Assembly: GCA_903822495.1 (NCBI GenBank)
Contig: CAIJPD010000018.1
Location: 124,001 to 188,000, forward strand
Direction of reading: 5' to 3'
DNA from: an uncultured Chloroflexota bacterium
GTDB taxonomy: Bacteria > Chloroflexota > Limnocylindria > Limnocylindrales > CSP1-4
DNA length: 64,000 bases
Part shown: positions 17,673 through 24,624 of the stretch, piece after piece
How the letters are laid out: each line of letters opens with the position of its first letter
How positions within the stretch are numbered: the stretch's first letter is position 1
Translations under genes and position numbers: made by a program
The notes under the pieces: model-generated
What the model saw: the letters and a program-made list of their open reading frames with translations, nothing else
The model's database searches: none
Told to the model about the DNA's origin: nothing

Positions 17673-18872
17673 CTAGTACCCGGCGAACAGCGCCACGGTG
17701 GGATCCGTCGGGCCCACCTCGTAGCCCGTCAGGGACGATCCGCCCTGGGAGGTGGTCCGCAGGTCCCAGACCAGCTCACCGACGACGCCCGCGCCGAACT
17801 GGGTCGAGAGCTTCGACGCGAAGACGCTGGCCCGCGCCGCTAGGCTCATCCCCTTCTGGCCCGTCTCGCCCACGAAGATGGGCTTGCCGAGGGTGGCGCA
17901 CTGCTTGATCCGGACAGCGAGTCCATTCCACTGGTCGCCGGGCATGGAGCCCGGCAGGTAGTCGTGGAACTCGCACAGGTCGATGGCGGACAGGCCGTGG
18001 AGCGACTGGTAGTCGGCATTTGCGGCGCCGCATTGGCCGCTGCCGATGGTCCCGAGGCTGACGAGGTGGTTGGTGTCGATCGACTTGACCAGGCCCGAGA
18101 CGTCCGCCGCCCAGTTCCGCAGGATGGCGGCGGCGTTCGTGGAGCAGGCGCTGCTGATGCCCGGCTTGATCTCGGCCTCGTTCATCAGCTGCCAGGCGAG
18201 GATCGTCGGCTCGTTGCGGTAGCGGGTCACGATCTCGGCGACCCAGTCGCGATAGGCGCGGGTCGTGCCGGGCCCGACGACCGAGCGATACGACGTGCTG
18301 TACCACGTGTCGGTCTTGTAGGTCGCGCTCGACGAGCCGCTGTCGCAGTTGCCCCACTGATCGGCGAGGGTGGCGATGATGCGGACGTGGTTGGCGGTGG
18401 CCGCGGCGATCGTGCGGTCAAAGGCCGACCAGTCCCTGGCCCCATTGGTGGTCGCCAGGCCCTGGAAGAACCACGCCCGGAATGCGTTCTGGCCCGTGCC
18501 CACCTCGGTGAGCGCAGCGCCGAGGGCGCCGTCGGCGTTGCCGAGCGAATACCAGCAATTGCCGCGGCTGTTGGCGTTGTAGATGTTCAGCCCCTTGAAC
18601 CGGTAGGGCTGACCATCGAGCGTGAGCCGCGTCCCGCTGGTCGTGACGTACCCGCTCGGGGGCGGCACGGGGGTCGGGGACGGAGTCGGGGTCGCACGCG
18701 GGGTCGCCGTCGCACGCGGGGTTGCCGTCGCGCGCAGGGTGGCCGTCGGCCTGGGAGTTGCGGTCGCACGCGGGACTGCAGCATCGACGGGCACGCCCCA
18801 ACCGCCAGCCAGGACGAGCAACAGCGCGACCAAGGCCACGAACGAGACGCGATCCACGAACCGGAACCTCAT
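17673..18872 (-). CDS. Secreted GH5-like glycoside hydrolase
   Basis: A 399-residue exported enzyme. Residues 1-30 are a signal peptide (positive start, then VALVALLLVLAGGW). About 40 residues of Pro/Thr/Ala linker follow, made of PRATATPRPTATL-type repeats. The catalytic domain has the family acid/base in QLMNEAE (Glu232) and the nucleophile in FVGETG (Glu336), as in clan-A GH5 beta-mannanases and cellulases. The linker normally joins a cell-wall or carbohydrate-binding part, but here it precedes the catalytic domain directly. The ORF is open to 19070; the ATG at 18872 is chosen because it starts the signal peptide and has a well-spaced promoter. Specificity (mannan or glucan) cannot be decided. 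Confidence 0.87.
   Translation of the reverse strand: MRFRFVDRVSFVALVALLLVLAGGWGVPVDAAVPRATATPRPTATLRATATPRATATPRATPTPSPTPVPPPSGYVTTSGTRLTLDGQPYRFKGLNIYNANSRGNCWYSLGNADGALGAALTEVGTGQNAFRAWFFQGLATTNGARDWSAFDRTIAAATANHVRIIATLADQWGNCDSGSSSATYKTDTWYSTSYRSVVGPGTTRAYRDWVAEIVTRYRNEPTILAWQLMNEAEIKPGISSACSTNAAAILRNWAADVSGLVKSIDTNHLVSLGTIGSGQCGAANADYQSLHGLSAIDLCEFHDYLPGSMPGDQWNGLAVRIKQCATLGKPIFVGETGQKGMSLAARASVFASKLSTQFGAGVVGELVWDLRTTSQGGSSLTGYEVGPTDPTVALFAGY
18691..18775. repeat. Degenerate 18-base tandem repeat in the GH5 linker
   Basis: Four to five imperfect copies of a unit close to GTCGCACGCGGGGTCGCC (plus strand), encoding the Thr/Ala/Pro-Arg linker of the GH5 enzyme. A coding repeat that could change in copy number. 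Confidence 0.7.
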
Positions 18873-18878
18873 GGCGCG

Positions 18879-18907
18879 ACTATGGTCCGGACCCAATCGG
18901 GCGTCAA
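18879..18907 (-). promoter_or_regulatory. -35/-10 promoter, leaderless start of GH5 gene
   Basis: On the minus strand TTGACG (18902-18907) is separated by exactly 17 bases from CATAGT (18879-18884), which ends six bases before the ATG at 18872. The best complete promoter in the window. Confidence 0.7.
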
Positions 18908-19005
18908 TCCAACGTTGGTACCGCGGCCAGGAGACGCAGGGCCGGGGCGGCGTGGATGAGGTCGCACCGGGCATCGCTCCCTTGCGGCCAACCTCACAGA
19001 ATCGG

Positions 19006-19034
19006 TTGGTCGCGGCCCGCTCGCGGCGTACGAT
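19006..19034 (+). promoter_or_regulatory. -35/-10 promoter of the S8 protease gene
   Basis: TTGGTC (19006-19011) and TACGAT (19029-19034) with 17-base spacing. It leaves a leader of about 30 bases containing AAGGAG at 19062-19067 before the ATG at 19073. Confidence 0.6.
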
Positions 19035-19072
19035 CCCCCGGATGAGCGTCCTGGTCCAGCGAAGGAGCATCC

Positions 19073-21349
19073 ATGGAACGAGCCAGGTTTGGCGTTTGGC
19101 GCACCGCGTTCGTGGCCGCCAGCATCCTTGTCCTCGCGACGGCCCAGGCGGCCCCGGCGGCCCCGGCGGCCAGCAGCGCCGGCTATGACAAGACCACGGC
19201 GATCGTCCAGCTGATGGGCGCGCCCCTGTCCACGGACCCCCGGACCAAGCCCGCCGCGGGCAAGAAGATCGACTTCAACAACTCGGTGACCAAGTCGGAG
19301 CGGGCGCAGCTACGCGCCATCCGGCAGGACTTCAAGACCTGGCTCCGAACCTTCGCGCCGTCGGTCCGGATCAATGGCGAGTACGACGTGGCGATCCACG
19401 CCGTGTCAGTCTCGCTCAACGGGGCGGCCCTGACGACCCTCCGCACGGCGCCGATGGTGCTGGCGGCCGAGTACGAGAGCTACTACCGACCGCTGGCCCA
19501 CGATGACCCGGACCTCGCCCAGATCTTCACCAACGCCGCATGGGCCGCCGTGGGAGGCGCGTCGAGCGCCGGCGCCGGGGTGAAGGTGGGCGTGATCGAC
19601 TCCGGCATCGACAAGGGCCACCCATGCTTCGACGACACCGGCTATGCCCCCCTCGTCCAGCTGGGAGACACGTCCCTCACCAACAACAAGGTGATCGTCG
19701 CACGAGTCTTCAACAACACGACCAAGAAGAATGCGCTGACGGCTGCGGCCATCGGCTACCACGGTGACCACGTCGCCGGCACGATCGGCTGCAACCCGCA
19801 CACCGCCGCCATGGTGGATGGCGTGGCCATCCCATACGACCCGTCCGGTGTGGCACCACACGTGCTCCTGGGCAACTACAACGTCTTCCCGGCCGACGTG
19901 GTCGGCGCTCGCTCGGAGGACATCCTGAACGCGCTCCAGGCCGCGTACGAGGACGGCATGGATATCGTGAACATGAGCCTGGGCGGCCAGCAGAACGACG
20001 GCGGCGGTGGCTGGCTCCTGGCCCACGCCGTGGACAACCTTGACCAGGCCAACATGATCTCGGTGGTCGCCGCCGGCAACGAGGGCCCCGGCAACTTCAC
20101 CGTCGGCTTCCCGGGCGCCGCCGCCCGCGCCCTGACCGTCGGGGCCAGCACCGTGGGCCAGGCGATCGTGAACCGCGTATCGCTCGACGGGACCGACTAC
20201 ACGGTCGTGGTCGGCGACTTCGGCCAGCTCGCCAGCGACCTGACCGCTCCCATCAAGTTCGTCCCGGATACCAATCCAAGCGCAGACCCAGCCCGGCACT
20301 TCCCTCATGGCCTGAGCACCGCGTGCGCCGATGACGCGGCGCTCCCGGACCTGACCGGGAGCATCGTGCTCCTGGGCCGCGGAACCTGCGACTTCACCGT
20401 CAAGGTGCTGGCGGCACAGGCCGCCCACGCGGTCGGCGTGATCATGGTCGACCGGATCGAAGAGGCGCCGTTTGGCATGTCGCAGAACGGCGATGCCGTC
20501 CAGCCGACGATCCCCGCGGTCATGCTCCGCCTCTCGGACGGCCTGGTCTTCAAGTCGAAGGACGGCCAAGCGGCGACGATCAGGGCGCTCCCGGCCTACG
20601 TCCGGGACGCCTCCCTCGATGGCCAGATGGCCAACTTCAGCAGCCAGGGCCCAACCATGGGCCAGAACGTCGTCGTGAAGCCCGACGTGGTAGCCCCCGG
20701 CCACAACGTCATCAGCTCCATCCCGGCGTCGTACTGCGGCGGCGTCGCCTCGTGCTGGGGCGTGCTCAGCGGCACGTCGATGGCAACCCCGCACATGGCC
20801 GGCCTGGCGGCGCTCGTCAAGTCGTCCCACCCGACCTGGTCCGGGGCGCAGATCCGGTCGGCCATCGTGAACACGGCCCAGCAGGGCGTCCTTCGAACGT
20901 GGGACACCAACATCCCAACCAATGATGCGGTGGTCGTTGGTTCCGGTCTCGCGACCGCCTTCGGCGCCTGGGCCGCCCAGGTGGCGCTCGACCCGGTCAG
21001 CCTCTCCTTCGGGAGCATCCCCGGCACCTCGGGTCAGTCGAAGTCGGCCGTCGTCCGCCTGACCAACGTGACATCGGTCAGCAAGACGTACACCGTCACG
21101 GTCGGCGACGACTGGACGGACGGCGTCCTCTTCGGGGGCGGCGGCACCGTCACGCTGGCGGCCGGCGCAAGCGCGGACGTCGCGGTTTCGATCGGGACGG
21201 TCAAGGGCTCGCCCGACGGCAACAAGCAGGCCACGCTGCGCGTGACGTCCGCCTCGGTGGAGATTGCCCACGCGGTGGTCTTCGCGCTGATCGGGACCGG
21301 GACCGGTGCCCCGGGCCAGCATCTGCTCCCGCCCGCACAGCTCAAGTAG
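19073..21349 (+). CDS. Secreted subtilisin-like serine protease (S8)
   Basis: A 758-residue exported endopeptidase. A signal peptide covers about residues 1-27. An I9-type propeptide of about 130 residues follows, beginning TTAIVQLMGAPL. The catalytic domain has Asp176 in VIDSGID, His230 in HGDHVAGTIG and Ser569 in GTSMATPH. A PA domain (about residues 385-500, with VLLGRGTCDFTVKVLAAQAA) is inserted between His and Ser, as in plant-type and lactocepin-like subtilases. The last 130 residues form an Fn3-like beta domain (SLSFGSIPGTSGQSKSAVVRL). The ATG has AAGGAG five bases upstream. Divergent from the GH5 gene, so two secreted degradative enzymes share one 200-base promoter region. Confidence 0.95.
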   Translation: MERARFGVWRTAFVAASILVLATAQAAPAAPAASSAGYDKTTAIVQLMGAPLSTDPRTKPAAGKKIDFNNSVTKSERAQLRAIRQDFKTWLRTFAPSVRINGEYDVAIHAVSVSLNGAALTTLRTAPMVLAAEYESYYRPLAHDDPDLAQIFTNAAWAAVGGASSAGAGVKVGVIDSGIDKGHPCFDDTGYAPLVQLGDTSLTNNKVIVARVFNNTTKKNALTAAAIGYHGDHVAGTIGCNPHTAAMVDGVAIPYDPSGVAPHVLLGNYNVFPADVVGARSEDILNALQAAYEDGMDIVNMSLGGQQNDGGGGWLLAHAVDNLDQANMISVVAAGNEGPGNFTVGFPGAAARALTVGASTVGQAIVNRVSLDGTDYTVVVGDFGQLASDLTAPIKFVPDTNPSADPARHFPHGLSTACADDAALPDLTGSIVLLGRGTCDFTVKVLAAQAAHAVGVIMVDRIEEAPFGMSQNGDAVQPTIPAVMLRLSDGLVFKSKDGQAATIRALPAYVRDASLDGQMANFSSQGPTMGQNVVVKPDVVAPGHNVISSIPASYCGGVASCWGVLSGTSMATPHMAGLAALVKSSHPTWSGAQIRSAIVNTAQQGVLRTWDTNIPTNDAVVVGSGLATAFGAWAAQVALDPVSLSFGSIPGTSGQSKSAVVRLTNVTSVSKTYTVTVGDDWTDGVLFGGGGTVTLAAGASADVAVSIGTVKGSPDGNKQATLRVTSASVEIAHAVVFALIGTGTGAPGQHLLPPAQLK

Positions 21350-21361
21350 CCGAAGGGCAAC

Positions 21362-21386
21362 CATGCCGGGCGCGCAGCCCGGCATG
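21362..21386. terminator. Hairpin between convergent genes (first)
   Basis: Perfect 10-bp stem CATGCCGGGC (21362-21371) / GCCCGGCATG (21377-21386) with a five-base loop, 12 bases after the S8 protease stop. No T-run. Confidence 0.55.
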
Positions 21387-21400
21387 CCAAACCGGGACTG

Positions 21401-21428
21401 GCGAGGGCGACCGACAGGCCGCCCTCGC
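21401..21428. terminator. Hairpin between convergent genes (second)
   Basis: Nine-bp stem GCGAGGGCG (21401-21409) / CGCCCTCGC (21420-21428), 24 bases beyond the end of the Hint-domain gene on the opposite strand. With the hairpin at 21362 it separates two convergent transcripts. Confidence 0.5.
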
Positions 21429-21452
21429 TGCATCTCCAGGCCGGACCAGGCC

Positions 21453-22427
21453 CTACCGCCGGAGCGTGCTCCCCAGCCAGATCCCGTCGACCGCGTACTG
21501 GCCGGTGAGGCCGGAGGGCAGCAGGTCGAAGGTCTCGCCGCCCTGGTACGGGACGAGGTCCGCGGCCACCACCACCGAACCCTGGACCGTGTCTCCCACG
21601 CGCACCTCACCCAGGCGCCGCCCGTCGGGCAGCGGATGGCCGGGCGAGGCGGCGAGGGTCCGTCCATCCGCGAGGGTCAGGCGCACCACACGGTGCCCGG
21701 CGGGCGCGGCCACGGAGCCCAGGGCGATGACCATTGCCGCGACGCGGTTGCCCGCCCCATCCCGGCTCCAGGCCGGGTCACCAATCCGGAGCGCCTCCAC
21801 GGCCACGGCGCCCAACGGCGTCTCCACCAGGGAGCCGCGCGCCAGGCAGATGGGGCAGTTGGGAGGCAGGCCCGGCTCGGCCTTCGTCACCGTGATCGTC
21901 CCGCGTGCGTCGATCGTCCCGGTGGTGCGCGTCCCGTTGGCGCTCGACGGCGGGGGTGGCGCGGCCTGGTAGTCAAACCGCCAGGCGTCCGTGCCGGCGG
22001 GATCCAGCGCGATCGCCCGGAGCATCTTCCACTCGTGGTAGATCGCCAGCTTCTGCGGTTCGGTGGGCGTGGCGGTGGCGATCCCCAGCCGCGCGGCCAC
22101 CGCCGCGAGCCCGTCGGCGTCGGCCGTCACCTGGACCCAGTTCCGGATGGCGAGCGCGCCTTCGTCATCGCGGGCCACCGGGTAGAAGTCCGGGTCGCAG
22201 AACCACAGGTCGCCGAACCGGTCGATGAGGCGAACCTTGAGTTGGGCTTGCGTGAGCCGACCCCCCGGGGCCGATGTTGCCGCCGATGCCGACTTCGAGG
22301 CCGCCGGCGAAGCGTTCGAGGGCGCGGAGCCCGACGGCGACGGCGGGCCCCCGGCGGCGCACGCGGCCAGGAGCAGGACAACGGCGCCGACCACGAGGGC
22401 CCGCGGGAGGGTTCGGAGGGCGGTCAT
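21453..22427 (-). CDS. Lipoprotein with C-terminal Hint (hedgehog/intein) domain
   Basis: A 324-residue predicted lipoprotein: MTALRTLPRALVVGAVVLLLAAC with lipobox LLAAC (lipidated Cys23), then a Ser/Ala/Pro-rich linker. Residues about 65-165 form a domain I do not recognise, with LIDRFGDLWFCDPDFYPVA. The C-terminal 130 residues are Hint-like: CPICLARGSLVETPLGAVAVEAL with the putative nucleophile Cys194, then LADGRTLAASPGHPLPDGR with His264. The protein ends YAVDGIWLGSTLRR. It lacks the terminal His-Asn of inteins, so self-cleavage rather than splicing would be expected (inference). I chose the ATG at 22427 because it starts a standard lipoprotein signal; the ORF extends 12 codons further up. 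Confidence 0.75.
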   Translation of the reverse strand: MTALRTLPRALVVGAVVLLLAACAAGGPPSPSGSAPSNASPAASKSASAATSAPGGRLTQAQLKVRLIDRFGDLWFCDPDFYPVARDDEGALAIRNWVQVTADADGLAAVAARLGIATATPTEPQKLAIYHEWKMLRAIALDPAGTDAWRFDYQAAPPPPSSANGTRTTGTIDARGTITVTKAEPGLPPNCPICLARGSLVETPLGAVAVEALRIGDPAWSRDGAGNRVAAMVIALGSVAAPAGHRVVRLTLADGRTLAASPGHPLPDGRRLGEVRVGDTVQGSVVVAADLVPYQGGETFDLLPSGLTGQYAVDGIWLGSTLRR

Positions 22428-22470
22428 GCCGCCCCGACGATCGCGGTCGGCCATCGGTTCCACATGCGCG

Positions 22471-22476
22471 TATCCT
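22471..22476 (+). promoter_or_regulatory. -10 box, leaderless start of hydrolase gene
   Basis: TATCCT, seven bases before the ATG at 22484; no Shine-Dalgarno sequence. Confidence 0.6.
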
Positions 22477-22483
22477 CCCGCGA

Positions 22484-23059
22484 ATGGCCGACATCGTCCT
22501 CTTCCACCACGCGCTGGGTCTCACCCCCGGCGTCCAGGCCTTTGCCGACCGGATCCGCAAGCACGGCCACCTGGTCATCGTGCCCGACTTCTACGAGGGC
22601 CGGACCTTCGCCTCGATCGAGGAGGGGGTGGCCCACGCGGAGGCCATCGGCTTCGGCCGCCTGATCGATCGCGCCATCGCCATGATCCAGCCGCTGCCGT
22701 CGCCGGTGGTGGTGGCGGGCTTCTCACTGGGGTCGCTCCCGGCACAGCAGCTGGCGCAGACCAACCGCGGCGTCATTGCCGCCATCCTCTACCACGGCGG
22801 CGTTCCGGCGGAGACGTTCGACGCGCCGTGGCCGGCCGGGGTGGCGCTCCAGGTCCACGTCGTGGACGACGACGCCTGGAACGACATGGACGAGGTGGAG
22901 ACGCTGATCGCCCAGTCGGGCGGCCAGCTGCTGGTCTACCCCGGAACCGGCCACCTGATCGCGGACAGCAGCCACGCCGACTACGACCCCGAGATCGCCG
23001 ACGAGATGCTCCTCCAGACGCTCAGCTTCCTGGGGGCCGTGGACCAGCTCCACGGCTAA
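22484..23059 (+). CDS. Dienelactone hydrolase-family alpha/beta hydrolase
   Basis: A 191-residue cytoplasmic alpha/beta hydrolase. It starts ADIVLFHHALGLTPGVQAFADR, the usual first strand and oxyanion region of the dienelactone hydrolase family. The nucleophile elbow is GFSLGS with Ser81, whereas classical dienelactone hydrolase has Cys there. Asp in HVVDDDAW and His in GTGHLIAD complete the triad. Length is a little shorter than the usual 230. The frame is open further upstream, but the ATG at 22484 begins the domain and lies just after a -10 box. Substrate unknown; the short lid suggests a small ester or lactone. Confidence 0.85.
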   Translation: MADIVLFHHALGLTPGVQAFADRIRKHGHLVIVPDFYEGRTFASIEEGVAHAEAIGFGRLIDRAIAMIQPLPSPVVVAGFSLGSLPAQQLAQTNRGVIAAILYHGGVPAETFDAPWPAGVALQVHVVDDDAWNDMDEVETLIAQSGGQLLVYPGTGHLIADSSHADYDPEIADEMLLQTLSFLGAVDQLHG

Positions 23060-23071
23060 GGCGGCACGGCG

Positions 23072-23542
23072 ATGGGCCCTCCGGCACTTCCCATCCCCGG
23101 CGGCGTGAACGATGCTGGCGACATGGACAGGCTGGCTCGCCTCCTGATCGCCTTCGTCCTCGGGATGGCCGCCTCCGAGATGACGCGCCTGCTGGATATC
23201 CCCGGCAACGGCTCGTGGATCGCGGCAACGTGGATCCTGGGAGCGGTCGCCGCAATCGCGGTGCCGTCCGTAGCCTCGTTCGGCGCGGCCGTTCTCGGGA
23301 TGGTCCTCCTGACGATCAGCAATGTCGTCACTGGCTCCCAGTACGCAGGCCTGGCCTGGCTGGTGGTCGCCATGGATGCGGCCGTGTTCGGTCATGGGTT
23401 CCTCGTCGGGGCGACCGGCCGGCGAGCCTGGCGCCTGCGGACCATCCGGGACGGGCGGGTCGTGGTGGGTGTCGCGATCGCGGTTGCCCTGGTCGCGCTG
23501 TTCGTCCAGGTCGCGCTCGACCTGGCCCGGAACCCGGCGTAG
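23072..23542 (+). CDS. Small membrane protein, unknown function
   Basis: Predicted 156-residue protein with four hydrophobic segments: LARLLIAFVLGMAA, WIAATWILGAVAAIAVP, then AGLAWLVVAMDAAVF, and VVVGVAIAVALVALFVQVAL. I recognise no family. It starts 12 bases after the hydrolase gene and is probably cotranscribed. The ATG at 23123 (MDRLARLL) is an equally good start and would remove 17 polar residues; neither has a convincing Shine-Dalgarno sequence. Confidence 0.6.
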   Translation: MGPPALPIPGGVNDAGDMDRLARLLIAFVLGMAASEMTRLLDIPGNGSWIAATWILGAVAAIAVPSVASFGAAVLGMVLLTISNVVTGSQYAGLAWLVVAMDAAVFGHGFLVGATGRRAWRLRTIRDGRVVVGVAIAVALVALFVQVALDLARNPA

Positions 23543-23587
23543 CCCGGCCGGCTCCGGCACCTCACCGCGGGCGCGGCCCGGCCGAGG

Positions 23588-24571
23588 TCAGTCCAGGCTG
23601 AAGCGGTCCGGGTCCTGGTAGCGGCCCGTGCGCTCCTTCTGGAGCTGCATCAGGACGTCGTTGAGCAGGCCGGAAGCGCCAAACCGGAACCAGTCCGGCG
23701 TCATCCAGCGCGGCCCCAGCGTCTCGTACAGGACCACCAGCCAGGCGATGGCGTCCTTCGACGTTCGGATCCCGCCGGCCGGCTTCATCCCCACCTGGCG
23801 GCCAGTCGCCGCCTCGAAGTCGCGGATCGCCTCGAGCATCACCAGGGTGACGGGGAGCGTGGCCGCCGGCGCGACCTTGCCGGTGGACGTCTTGATGAAG
23901 TGAGCGCCGGCCGTCATTGCCAGGATGCTGGCGCGCCGGACGTTGTCGTACGTCTCCAGCTCGCCCGTCTCCAGGATCACCTTGAGGTGCGCGGGGCCGG
24001 ACGCCTCCCTGACCTGGACGATCTCCTCGAAGACGGTCCGGTAGTCGCCCGACAGGAAGGCACCGCGGTCGATCACCATGTCGACCTCGTCCGCGCCCGC
24101 GTCGACGGCCGCCCGCACCTCGGCCAGCTTGATCTCCCGGAAGGTCTGGCCCGACGGGAAGCCGGTGGCCACCGATGCCACCTTCACGCCCGAGCCCGCC
24201 AGCGCCGCCTTCGCGTCGGCGACCATGGCCGGGTAGACGCAGATCGCCGCGACGTGCGGGATGGTGGGGTCGCCGGGGAGCGGCCGCATCCCCTTCTGGC
24301 AGAGCGCGCGAACCTTGCCGGGGGTGTCCTTCCCCTCCAGCGTGGTGAGATCCATCATCCGGATGGCCAGGTCCAGCGCCCAGACCTTGGACTGCTTCTT
24401 GATGGACCGCCGCCGGAGCGACGCCACACGCTCGTCCACGCCCACCTGGTCGACGGCGGTGACGCGGCCCAGCAGCCCGCCGATGGCGCCGGAACGCCCG
24501 TCGGCCCAGGCGTCGCTGAGGGCGCGGGCCTGATCGCGGGAGAGCGTGTCGGGGCGGCGCGCGGCGGTCAT
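23588..24571 (-). CDS. deoC: Deoxyribose-phosphate aldolase
   Basis: A 327-residue class-I aldolase that splits 2-deoxyribose 5-phosphate into acetaldehyde and glyceraldehyde 3-phosphate, ending deoxynucleoside breakdown. AAICVYPAMV and the EVDMVIDRGAFLSG segment are typical. The Schiff-base lysine is in FIKTSTGK (Lys227). An N-terminal extension of about 70 residues relative to the short E. coli enzyme (SIKKQSKVWALDLAIRMMDLTTLEG) is the form seen in actinobacteria and animals. The ATG at 24571 follows a TATCCT box by nine bases; the ORF is open further up but without similarity. The aldehyde dehydrogenases at 15170-17598 could consume its acetaldehyde (inference). Confidence 0.95.
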   Translation of the reverse strand: MTAARRPDTLSRDQARALSDAWADGRSGAIGGLLGRVTAVDQVGVDERVASLRRRSIKKQSKVWALDLAIRMMDLTTLEGKDTPGKVRALCQKGMRPLPGDPTIPHVAAICVYPAMVADAKAALAGSGVKVASVATGFPSGQTFREIKLAEVRAAVDAGADEVDMVIDRGAFLSGDYRTVFEEIVQVREASGPAHLKVILETGELETYDNVRRASILAMTAGAHFIKTSTGKVAPAATLPVTLVMLEAIRDFEAATGRQVGMKPAGGIRTSKDAIAWLVVLYETLGPRWMTPDWFRFGASGLLNDVLMQLQKERTGRYQDPDRFSLD

Positions 24572-24580
24572 CGGAGCCCG

Positions 24581-24586
24581 AGGATA
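24581..24586 (-). promoter_or_regulatory. -10 box, leaderless start of deoC
   Basis: TATCCT on the minus strand, nine bases before the deoC ATG; no Shine-Dalgarno sequence. Confidence 0.6.
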
Positions 24587-24624
24587 CACCGCGGGCAAGG
24601 CCGGGGGCCTCCGATCTGCCTCGC

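Noticed and set aside
18691-18775. Regular repeats that might be a CRISPR array
   Set aside because: Units are 18 bases, contiguous without spacers and encode the Pro/Thr linker of the GH5 enzyme.
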